Assembly (NCBI GenBank): GCA_902513935.1
Contig: CABXOR010000074.1
Coordinates: 1-5,971, forward strand
From: an uncultured SAR324 cluster bacterium
GTDB lineage: Bacteria > SAR324 > NAC60-12
Direction of reading: 5' to 3'
DNA length: 5,971 nucleotides
Below, piece by piece: positions 1-5,971 of the stretch. A model generated the notes under the pieces. That model had not been told where the DNA came from. It saw only the letters and a program-made list of their open reading frames with translations, and made no database searches. The translations under genes were made by a program, and so were the position numbers. Every line of letters starts with the position of its first letter. The first letter of the stretch is position 1.

Positions 1-1471
1 TCAAAGGCCACATTGCTGTCAATAAACAAAGTCCAATGAGAAACATACTGATATGGCTACTTATCATATAAAAAACCACACTACCTTTGGCTCCACCAAT
101 CATTGTGGATTGAACAAGACCCTCTTCAATAAACGGCCCTAGGATAAACCCAAGTACAAGAGGTGCTGGATGATAAGACAACTTATTTAAAAAGAAACCA
201 ATTCCACCAAAAATAAGCATTACCCAGACGTCCAACAAATTGTTCCGAATTGCATAAGATCCTAGAATTGTCATTAAAAGAATAACAGGAGCTAGAGATC
301 TTGCAGGAATTGTTATTAACCAACTAAATAAAAAAGATCCTAAAGCCCCAAAAATCAATATAGCAAAGGCTGCAACCAATAGTCCCATCATGAAGGTATA
401 CGTAATACCTCCGTAAGTTGAGAATAGTTCAACCCCAGGTCTCATGCCATGGAGCATTAAAGCTCCCAGAATTATAGCTGCAGGAGGAGAGCCTGGGATT
501 CCTAGAGTCAAAAGAGGAATTAGAGACCCTGGTGCCATTGCACTATTGGCAGCTTCTGAAGCAGCAACTCCTCTTATAGTTCCTTTGCCAAATTCCTCGG
601 GATTTTTGTCCCACCGTGTTGCCTCACTATAAGACACCATACTTGCGATATTACCACCAGCGCCAGGAGCAATTCCCACAACCAAACCAATTAGAGATGA
701 TCTCAAAAGCAAAACAGGCATTTTGACTAGAGAGGATACAGTATCCAAAAGGATCTTCATGCTGGGCCTAACAGTCTCTCCAACATATGTCTCTTGCCCT
801 TTGCCAATGATAGTAGCAAGGATTTCTGGCAAGCAGAAAAAACCTATCAGAGCTCCAGCAAGTGAAATACCACTTTGCAATTCAGGATAGCCAAAAGTGA
901 GTCGAACATCTCCTGACAGAGAAGCCATTCCAATTGAAGAAATTATAAGCCCCAGTAGTCCTGTTAAATAACCTTTAATAAGGCTTCCACTAGAGAGAAC
1001 TGAAATAATAGTTAGGCCAAAGATTCCAAGCCAGAAGTATTCTGGAGGACCAAATTTTAGAGAGAACTCAGCTAATGGTTCTGCGGATGTTGCAAGTACT
1101 AGGTTTGCAAGGACACTACCAACAAAGGAGGCAAACGCAGCAGTAACCAGAGCTTGCTGAGCCATTCCTTTTTGGGCAAGAGGGAAACCGTCAAATGTTG
1201 TTGCGATAGCAGCAGGGGTACCAGGAGTATTTATCAAAATAGCTGGAATAGCGTCAGCATACATAGCTCCAACATATATACCTGCTAGCATAAGTAAACC
1301 AGCCGCAGGATCCATCCCGTAAGTAAATGGTACAAGAAGAGCAAGGCCCATGGTGGCAGTTAGACCAGGCATGGACCCGAAAATAATACCTAATACTGAA
1401 CCAGAAAAAATCATCAACAAGTTCCAAGGCTGAACAGCATTAAACAAACCGTTGATCAGTCCTTCAACCAT
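1..1471 (-). CDS. tctA: TctA-family large permease subunit of a tripartite tricarboxylate transporter (3' end cut by window)
   Basis: This is the large membrane subunit of a tripartite tricarboxylate transporter, which moves an organic anion delivered by the periplasmic TctC protein across the inner membrane using an ion gradient. The frame is open for 490 codons from ATG at 1471 to the window edge. The family is usually about 500 residues, so only the last few are missing. It is hydrophobic throughout. It carries both family signature regions: GSMPGL near residue 32 followed by NTPGTPAAIATTFDG near 81-95, and GIAPGAGG near 267-273 followed by FGKGTIRGVAASEAANS near 294-310 and LGIPGSPPAA near 323-332. 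The two PG-containing halves resemble each other, suggesting an internal pseudo-repeat. An in-frame stop at 1490-1492 makes ATG 1471 the first possible common start, but no good Shine-Dalgarno precedes it, so translation may depend on tctC upstream. The gene lies 35 bp after tctC. The substrate cannot be read from sequence. Confidence 0.95.
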   Translation of the reverse strand, partial: MVEGLINGLFNAVQPWNLLMIFSGSVLGIIFGSMPGLTATMGLALLVPFTYGMDPAAGLLMLAGIYVGAMYADAIPAILINTPGTPAAIATTFDGFPLAQKGMAQQALVTAAFASFVGSVLANLVLATSAEPLAEFSLKFGPPEYFWLGIFGLTIISVLSSGSLIKGYLTGLLGLIISSIGMASLSGDVRLTFGYPELQSGISLAGALIGFFCLPEILATIIGKGQETYVGETVRPSMKILLDTVSSLVKMPVLLLRSSLIGLVVGIAPGAGGNIASMVSYSEATRWDKNPEEFGKGTIRGVAASEAANSAMAPGSLIPLLTLGIPGSPPAAIILGALMLHGMRPGVELFSTYGGITYTFMMGLLVAAFAILIFGALGSFLFSWLITIPARSLAPVILLMTILGSYAIRNNLLDVWVMLIFGGIGFFLNKLSYHPAPLVLGFILGPFIEEGLVQSTMIGGAKGSVVFYMISSHISMFLIGLCLLTAMWPL

Positions 1472-1506
1472 TGAAATAGGTGTCTGATTTTAAAAATAGA
1501 CTTATT

Positions 1507-2448
1507 TCAATTTCCAAATTTCTTAACAATTGGTACCCAGGCAACTTTTTTCTCTGCAATTAACTGTTGTGATTCCTCAGAATTAAGAGCTATAGGCATG
1601 ATACCTACCTTCAATTTAATCTTTTTAGTTTCATCAAGTCTGGCAACCTTTAAAAATATTTTTTCCAGTACTTTAATATGCGCTTTTGGAGTTCCTTTTG
1701 GAACACCAACTCCATGAAAAACTGATGAGTAGAGAGGATAGCCAAAAGATTTGAATGTTGGTACTTCAGGACTGATCTGAATCGGCTTTTCAGTTGCATA
1801 AGCCAATGTTCTAACTTTATTACCGTGAGGAAGTTTTTCATTAGGTCCAAACCAACTAGCCATTGTATGGCCACCAAGAAGTGAAGTCTGTTTCGGTTTA
1901 CCTCCTTTATGAGGTACATAGGTTGTTTTGATTCGTGCCATCATTTCAAACTGTAGATTCGCAATATGTGTGGCATCCCATGTACCTGACCCGCCTATTG
2001 TAAGTCCTCCAGGGTTTTCTTTAGCATAATTTACTAAGTCGTTTAGAGTTTTAAAGGGAGAATCTTGAAGAACAGTTAAGCCAAATGGAATTTGTTGAAA
2101 AAGAACCACAGGAATGATTTCTTCAGTCTTATAACCTGCATTTTTACGAGCTAAGGGTTGAAGGATAATATGGGGAATGTTGATTCCAGAGATAAAATAA
2201 CCATCCGCCCTTTGTTTAACTAAATGAGACCATCCGATAGAACCGCCTGCACCAGGTTTATATTGAATCAGAATTTTCTTGCCTAATTCCTTTTCTAAAT
2301 GAGGTTGTTGATGTCTGGCCCTAACATCTGAACCACCACCGGGAGAAAATGTAATTTGGTAAACAATATTTTTTTCTGGATAATCTGCAAAAGCAGGTAC
2401 ACAAAAAATTAAGAATTGAGCTAGCAAAATAATAATAATCTTATACAT
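1507..2448 (-). CDS. tctC: TctC/Bug-family periplasmic solute-binding protein of a tripartite tricarboxylate transporter
   Basis: This 313-residue protein is the extracytoplasmic substrate receptor of a TTT system and should work with the TctA permease 35 bp downstream. Residues 1-21 form a Sec signal peptide: a lysine at 3, a hydrophobic core of Ile and Leu, and a likely cleavage after Ala-Phe-Ala at 19-21. Cys16 is preceded by Phe, so it is not a good lipobox. Family motifs follow in order: FSPGGGSDVRAR (34-45), KPGAGGSIG (64-72), ADGY (81-84), VPHKGGKP (178-185), LLGGH (190-194), PEVPTFKSFGYPL (227-239) and VPKGTPKAH (249-257). The length is normal for the family (about 320). The start is fixed by a strong ribosome binding site just upstream. 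Known ligands of the family include citrate, other di- and tricarboxylates, aromatic acids and nicotinate; this protein's ligand is unknown. Bug receptors are often found as orphans, but the paired permease makes a transport role likely. Confidence 0.95.
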   Translation of the reverse strand: MYKIIIILLAQFLIFCVPAFADYPEKNIVYQITFSPGGGSDVRARHQQPHLEKELGKKILIQYKPGAGGSIGWSHLVKQRADGYFISGINIPHIILQPLARKNAGYKTEEIIPVVLFQQIPFGLTVLQDSPFKTLNDLVNYAKENPGGLTIGGSGTWDATHIANLQFEMMARIKTTYVPHKGGKPKQTSLLGGHTMASWFGPNEKLPHGNKVRTLAYATEKPIQISPEVPTFKSFGYPLYSSVFHGVGVPKGTPKAHIKVLEKIFLKVARLDETKKIKLKVGIMPIALNSEESQQLIAEKKVAWVPIVKKFGN

Positions 2449-2453
2449 AACAT

Positions 2454-2459
2454 CTCCTT
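2454..2459 (-). promoter_or_regulatory. Strong Shine-Dalgarno of tctC
   Basis: Read on the minus strand this is AAGGAG, five bases before ATG 2448. It selects that start over another ATG at 2453-2451, which is out of frame with tctC. It is the only near-consensus ribosome binding site among the three main genes. Confidence 0.8.
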
Positions 2460-2543
2460 TTTGAATTAAAACTAATGCTTCTTCTGATTTGCGAAACTAT
2501 TTTCACATTAAGTCATTTGAAAAAGCCAAAACACTTCATATTA

Positions 2544-2595
2544 GTAACTATTATGAGTATCAGATGCAAGCTATATTTAATATAAAAATAGTTAC
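2544..2595. repeat. Inverted repeat in the gap between the molybdoenzyme gene and tctC
   Basis: The arms GTAACTATT (2544-2552) and AATAGTTAC (2587-2595) are perfect 9-bp inverted repeats separated by 34 bp. Inside lies a smaller AT-rich dyad, TATATT-T-AATATA (2572-2584). The element sits about 100 bp upstream of tctC and about 90 bp after the molybdoenzyme stop. It lacks the GC-rich stem and T-run of an intrinsic terminator. It could be a regulator site or mRNA structure, or chance in AT-rich DNA. The 237-bp gap holds no gene, so tctC may have its own promoter, but I see no clear -35/-10 pair. Confidence 0.3.
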
Positions 2596-2686
2596 AGTTC
2601 AACATAATTATGGGCAATCAGTTATTAATCAAGCTTTTTAACTACTTATCAAGATCCGGCCACTTTTAATATTTTTTGAATTTTCT

Positions 2687-4945
2687 TTATTTGTCTCTAT
2701 AAAGCTCGACCTGGACTAGGGTAGTATGGGCACTACAGCCCTGTCCTAACTGAGAAGTTCCTTGATCTTTGGTAAGAATGTTTGGATTACCCTGGCGATC
2801 AAGTCCATTCTCGTCTGGGTCAAACCACGCACCGGTAGATAAAGAAACAACACCCTGGCGCACTTCGTCACTTATTTGAGCCCGCGAAAGACATGCTCCT
2901 CTAGAGTTGAATACACAAACTAGATCGTTTTCATTGATTGAGCGTGAAGCTGCGTCAAGTGGGTTAATTTTCAAAGGTGCAGGCCTCTCACTTGGAACAT
3001 CTGCGATCGCACTTTCTAACTGGCTGTGCAGTTTATCCGGTGGCTGAGGTGATACCATGTGTAACATATCTTTAGAGGACATGATTCCACCAAGCCATTC
3101 ACTCGGTTCTTTCCAGACCGGGTGCCCAGGACAATCTTCGTAGCCAAAACTTTCTATGGTAGTAGAAAATATTTCTATACATCCAGATGGGGTACCAAGT
3201 GGTGCATTTCCAGGTTTTTCACGGAAATGTGCAAATGGGACTTGTTCAGACTCTGGGTTCCAGATAGGAAGCTCAACCCAGTTACGCCTACGCAATTCAT
3301 CCCATTCAGGTATTTCTATGCCAAGAGAGATATTGTCATCACGAAACTGACTATATAAATTTTGAATCCATTTTGCAGCATCTCTCCCTTCTGTAAACTC
3401 GGATGATACCCCAAGTCGTTGAGCAAGATCGGAAAAGATTTCAAAATCATTTCGTGCCTCACCCACCGGATCAATTAATTTTGGCATATGGAACAAAAAT
3501 GCATCACCTTGGGCTCTTGAAACATCCTCCCTCTCATAAGGGGTGGTGGCAGGAAAGACAATATCAGCATATTTTGCAGTCGCGGTCCACCAAGGCTCAT
3601 GCACTATCACTGTGTCTGGGCAACGCCAAGCTTTACTCAAACGGTTAAGGTCTTGATGATGATGGAATGGATTCCCTCCACACCAATATACAAGGTGTAT
3701 ATCGGGGTAAGACTGTTTCTTACCATTAAATTCATATTGCTGCCCTGGTCTCAACAGCATGTCAGCAATACGGGCAACTGGAATTACCTCTTTTACTGGA
3801 TTACTGCCCTGGGGCAAGGTAAGCCCCTTTAATTTAGAGACTGAAACACCAATCCCACCTAAGGCTCCATATCCATAGCCAATTCCCCCTCCGGGCAAAC
3901 CGATTTGGCCCAACATAGCAGCCAGGGTTGCCGCCATCCAGAAAGGTTGTTCCCCATACTGGCAACGCTGCAGAGACCAAGCAACGGTAATTAAGGTCCG
4001 AGTGCTCGCCATTTTCTCTGCTAAATTGCAAAGAATCGAGGCATCAATACCGCATATCTTTTCAGCCCATTTAGGGCTTTTGGGCTGGTTGTCTGTTTTT
4101 CCTAACAGGTATGCACGAAATCGTTCGAAACCCACTGTACAACGGTCAAGAAAATCTCTATCAACAAGATCCTTGCTCACAAGATGATACGCAATACCCA
4201 GCATCATCGCTGTATCAGTGCCGGGAATAACCGGTAGCCAATCTGCATCGCTTGAGGAATCACTACGCTGAGGACTGACATTTATCAGTTCCATTCCATG
4301 AGCTGCAAAATCCTTTAACCAGTCAACGGTGGTGTGCCGTGTAACGCCGCCCATACTGACCTGGGAATTCTTATTGTTAATTCCACCAAACATCACCAGT
4401 GTTTCGGTATGCTTAGCGATCATTGGCCATGAATTTTGCGAAAACCAGGTTAAATCAAGAAATGACATTCCCAGTACATGTGGGACAATGGCCTGTGCCG
4501 TCGCAGTGCTATAACTGCCAAAAGACGAGACATAACCACCAGCGCAGTTCAAGAATCGATGCAACTGGCTTTGTGCATGATGAAAACGACCAGCACTAGC
4601 CCAACCATATGAACCACCATAAATCGTGTTATTGCCATGTTCGTAGCAAACTCGTTTAATTTCGGAAGCGACAATATCGAGAGCTTCGTCCCAAGGTACT
4701 TCAACGAAAGTATCTTTTCCTCGTTGATCACGTTTCCGGTTCTGCCCTCCTTCCAGCCATCCACGTCGAATCGATGGCTTTGCTACCCGAGTACGATGAT
4801 GCACCGCCTTGGGCAACAGAGAAGAGATTGATGAAGGGTTCGGGTCTTTTGCAAATGGGGAAACTTCTATAATTTGACCATTTTCAGTGGTGACGTTAAA
4901 GGCTCCCCAATGACTTGTGGTAACTCTTGTATTACGTGCATACAT
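2687..4945 (-). CDS. BisC/TorA/DorA-like molybdopterin-dependent sulfoxide or N-oxide reductase, probably cytoplasmic
   Basis: This 752-residue enzyme belongs to the DMSO reductase family, in the branch of DMSO, TMAO and biotin/methionine sulfoxide reductases that bind bis-MGD through a serine-ligated molybdenum. The N-terminus has the typical SHWGAFNV (11-18) and GW-containing segment (60-64). The active-site stretch is GGSYGWASAGRFHHAQSQLH (110-129), with Tyr113 and Trp115 matching Tyr114 and Trp116 of Rhodobacter DMSO reductase. Ser146 in GSYSTAT is the expected Mo ligand. There is no cysteine before residue 100, so no N-terminal [4Fe-4S] cluster, as expected for this branch. Cofactor-binding segments include WCGGNPFHHHQDLNR (421-435), HEPWWTATAKYADIVFPATT (449-468), QPPDKLHSQLE (634-644) and the C-terminal GNPNILTKDQGTSQLGQG (719-736). 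No Tat signal precedes the domain. The upstream in-frame stop is at 5012-5014, and ATG 4945 is the only common start, with a poor Shine-Dalgarno. This favours a cytoplasmic BisC-type role, reducing biotin or methionine sulfoxide or another S- or N-oxide. The exact substrate cannot be assigned. Confidence 0.93.
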   Translation of the reverse strand: MYARNTRVTTSHWGAFNVTTENGQIIEVSPFAKDPNPSSISSLLPKAVHHRTRVAKPSIRRGWLEGGQNRKRDQRGKDTFVEVPWDEALDIVASEIKRVCYEHGNNTIYGGSYGWASAGRFHHAQSQLHRFLNCAGGYVSSFGSYSTATAQAIVPHVLGMSFLDLTWFSQNSWPMIAKHTETLVMFGGINNKNSQVSMGGVTRHTTVDWLKDFAAHGMELINVSPQRSDSSSDADWLPVIPGTDTAMMLGIAYHLVSKDLVDRDFLDRCTVGFERFRAYLLGKTDNQPKSPKWAEKICGIDASILCNLAEKMASTRTLITVAWSLQRCQYGEQPFWMAATLAAMLGQIGLPGGGIGYGYGALGGIGVSVSKLKGLTLPQGSNPVKEVIPVARIADMLLRPGQQYEFNGKKQSYPDIHLVYWCGGNPFHHHQDLNRLSKAWRCPDTVIVHEPWWTATAKYADIVFPATTPYEREDVSRAQGDAFLFHMPKLIDPVGEARNDFEIFSDLAQRLGVSSEFTEGRDAAKWIQNLYSQFRDDNISLGIEIPEWDELRRRNWVELPIWNPESEQVPFAHFREKPGNAPLGTPSGCIEIFSTTIESFGYEDCPGHPVWKEPSEWLGGIMSSKDMLHMVSPQPPDKLHSQLESAIADVPSERPAPLKINPLDAASRSINENDLVCVFNSRGACLSRAQISDEVRQGVVSLSTGAWFDPDENGLDRQGNPNILTKDQGTSQLGQGCSAHTTLVQVELYRDK

Positions 4946-5013
4946 ATCAATCAGCCCGACAGTTGGAAGTGCTTGGGTATTACTTAAATGCCAAAAGTGA
5001 TAACCTGAAAATT

Positions 5014-5041
5014 ATTATTATGTCGCTGACTCAACTCTCAA
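5014..5041 (-). promoter_or_regulatory. Candidate sigma-70 promoter for the molybdoenzyme gene, overlapping the IS30 end
   Basis: On the minus strand TTGAGA (5041-5036, five of six matches to the -35 consensus) is followed after 16 bp by AATAAT (5019-5014, five of six matches to the -10). The -35 lies inside the IS30-like terminal repeat and the -10 in the flanking AT-rich DNA. Transcription would start near 5006 and give a leader of about 60 nt before ATG 4945. This is inferred from consensus matches only; a second AATAAT at 5016-5011 is also present, at a less favourable spacing. Confidence 0.35.
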
Positions 5042-5049
5042 GTGCAACA
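5028..5049 (-). repeat. Probable right terminal inverted repeat of the IS30-family relic
   Basis: Directly after the transposase stop codon the minus strand reads TGTTGCACTTGAGAGTTGAG and then TC. From memory this resembles the TGTTGCACTT(C/G)AAA-TTGA type of end found in many IS30-family elements, and it is in the expected place just outside the transposase C-terminus. I found no matching left-end copy (expected on the plus strand as GTTGCACTTGAGAG...) between 5369 and 5971, so the other end is lost, beyond the window or too diverged. Confidence 0.5.
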
Positions 5050-5051
5050 GA

Positions 5052-5368
5052 TTAATGATCCCCGAAGAATACCTGGTATGGGGCTCCCATTCCAAGGTAT
5101 TTTCGTGAGCGGTTATTGAGTTTATTCATCACACATTCGATCTTTTCATCAGGATTCTGGGTGACTTTTGTAGTTTTGGGAAAGTACCTCCTGATCAAAC
5201 CGTTCATGTTTTATTACTTGATTTCTGTCTCAGTTTTACACGGAGGTTAGGGAAAATGGATGGCCCGACCATTTGCGCTACATGATGTTTCGCATGGGAT
5301 GTGGTTTATGTGAATGTTAAAACCACTTAACCTGATTTATGTCTCTGTAGTAATGTTTTAAATATTTA
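5052..5368 (-). pseudogene. IS30-family transposase, C-terminal remnant with stops and a frameshift
   Basis: The last frame (5210 to TAA at 5054-5052) reads NMNGLIRRYFPKTT, then later MNKLNNRSRKYLG and YQVFFG. This is the highly conserved IS30 C-terminus (family pattern NxNGLIRxYFPK ... LNNRPRKCLGxxTPxxVFF). Upstream, the frame one base over (about 5365-5210) reads TLLQRHKSG, a stop, VVLTFT, a stop, then TTSHAKHHVAQMVGPSIF and finally LRQKSSNK. This aligns at nearly the right length with the family's TFDNGKEFAKH ... IYF ... WERGxNEN stretch. The catalytic Asp of TFDNG is lost (Thr plus stop at 5308-5306), a second stop is at 5329-5327, and the WERGxNE glutamate region is degraded (RQKSSNK). 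A frameshift falls between about 5207 and 5218. Full-length transposases are about 320-380 residues, so only the C-terminal third is recognisable. It is a clear pseudogene. Confidence 0.8.
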
Positions 5369-5971
5369 ACTACCGAACCATAAAATCACCAAGATCTTTA
5401 AATCTGCTGTAGACTCTCACATAAAAATACGAATTTTCAAGAAAGTGTTAATTTTGTTATTATGTTGAATTAAAAATAATAGACACTAACCGGATTGCCT
5501 TCATAAAATTTTACTTTTTGTAAAATATTTTCCCAACAAACAGGAGTAATAAAATCAATTGATTTTTAAAGTTAACATATCGTAGCATTAAGTTTGTCAT
5601 GCCGCCATTTTTTCCCCTGTTTTAGACACAGAACATTTAGCATTTTTGTACAACCAGGCCTAGAGCAGTTGCTTTGTTGCCCAGCATCGGCATTTTGCCC
5701 ATCACATACTCTTAAAATAAAATCAATATTTAATCTTGTACTGGAAAAAATGGAATAAATAGCTTCGGATATGAAAAAATGGACTCCTGTGGTTTATGAA
5801 AGTAGCATTTTTTGTGGAATCAAGATTTAATTTCATACAAAATGGTCTGTATTGCCTAAAGGTGATACTCTGAAAGAAAGGAATTCATATGTTGCAAGAG
5901 CACAAGAAGCGTTCGTGGTCCCACATCGTGCTCGTAAGCAGTAACTTTTACTTTCATTGAAACTTTCTTCG
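5369..5971. other. AT-rich region without a convincing gene
   Basis: About 600 bp beyond the transposase relic holds no gene I can recognise on either strand. It contains a perfect 16-bp palindrome AAAATCAATTGATTTT (5551-5566), a 12-bp direct repeat AATAAAATCAAT (5548-5559 and 5716-5727), and an AT-only hairpin with ATTTTAC and GTAAAAT arms around a TTTTT loop (5508-5526). The minus strand is open from 5793 to a stop at 5574-5572 (73 codons) but has no start codon until near its end and resembles nothing I know. The plus strand has a broken frame at 5771-5944, listed separately. Part may be further decayed IS30 sequence or the remains of the gene it hit. Confidence 0.5.
5771..5944 (+). pseudogene. 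Possible decayed short reading frame of unknown origin
   Basis: One plus-strand frame runs from ATG 5771 to TAA 5942-5944 with a single internal TAA at 5828-5830. The first part encodes a 19-residue peptide (MKKWTPVVYESSIFCGIKI). The second part, without its own ATG, includes LPKGDTLKERNSYVARAQEA followed by FVVPHRARKQ, which has a protein-like, charged composition. I do not recognise either part. No Shine-Dalgarno precedes ATG 5771. It could be the tail of a gene broken by one nonsense change, or chance. Confidence is low. Confidence 0.2.

Larger units (their letters stand above)
5028..5368 (-). mobile_element. Decayed right-end fragment of an IS30-family insertion sequence
   Basis: The fragment consists of a broken transposase catalytic-domain remnant (5052 to about 5368) and the probable right terminal repeat. 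It lies directly upstream of the molybdoenzyme gene and points toward it. The inner boundary is soft: similarity fades above about 5368 into AT-rich sequence where I could not follow the N-terminal helix-turn-helix part. With the catalytic region broken and one end missing, it cannot be active by itself. Confidence 0.7.

Noticed and set aside
444..632. 62-codon plus-strand frame inside the tctA region
   Set aside because: It lies antisense to the well-conserved TctA signature region and its translation resembles nothing; it is a shadow of tctA.
1472..1506. Frameshifted remnant of tctB between tctC and tctA
   Set aside because: Only 35 bp are available and the reading shows no hydrophobic membrane segment.
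1650..1919. 89-codon minus-strand frame inside tctC
   Set aside because: It overlaps tctC in another register of the same strand. The TctC frame carries all family motifs across this stretch.
2597..2602. TTGAAC on the minus strand as a -35 for tctC
   Set aside because: No acceptable -10 lies 16-18 bp downstream; the nearest AT-rich hexamers match the consensus poorly.
2641..2686. Intrinsic terminator after the molybdoenzyme gene
   Set aside because: The stretch has only a short GGCCGG core with no stable stem followed by a T-run on the minus strand.
3122..4831. Several 61-81 codon frames on both strands within the molybdoenzyme gene
   Set aside because: The 752-residue frame is continuous and matches its family along the whole length, so these are by-products of its composition.
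5572..5793. 73-codon minus-strand open stretch with cysteines (ending KKWRHDKLNATIC), considered as a zinc-binding or transposase fragment
   Set aside because: It has no ATG, GTG or TTG start until near its end, no ribosome binding site, and its cysteine spacing does not match a motif I know.

Overview
The window looks like a fragment of a proteobacterial genome. The sequence is AT-rich, with the molybdoenzyme gene appearing by eye somewhat richer in G+C than the rest. It has an AAGGAG-type ribosome binding site, a tripartite tricarboxylate transporter (TTT) gene pair of the kind greatly expanded in Proteobacteria, and a DMSO-reductase-family molybdoenzyme. A low-GC, possibly marine, proteobacterium would fit, but nothing here fixes the taxon.

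All recognisable genes lie on the minus strand and read from high to low coordinates. At 5028-5368 is the decayed right-hand part of an IS30-family insertion sequence: a transposase C-terminus with stops and a frameshift, followed by a likely terminal inverted repeat. Next, at 4945-2687, is an intact 752-residue molybdopterin enzyme of the DMSO/TMAO/biotin-sulfoxide reductase family. It has the serine molybdenum ligand, no iron-sulfur cysteine motif and no Tat signal, so it is probably a cytoplasmic sulfoxide or N-oxide reductase like BisC. After a 237-bp gap come tctC (2448-1507, a periplasmic solute-binding protein) and tctA (1471 running off the window start, the large membrane permease). 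They are 35 bp apart and no tctB lies between or upstream of them.

Together tctC and tctA would form an uptake system for an organic anion, with TctC capturing the substrate in the periplasm and TctA moving it across the membrane using an ion gradient. The reductase upstream may share a physiological role with it (uptake and reduction or use of an oxidised organic compound), but this rests only on adjacency and shared strand.

The far end (5369-5971) has no convincing gene. It is AT-rich, with short broken frames, a 16-bp palindrome and a small AT-rich hairpin, and looks like decayed accessory DNA. I found no CRISPR array, tRNA or rRNA. The most useful unlisted structure is the IS30 relic, whose inverted repeat plus flank forms a plausible outward promoter for the reductase gene.
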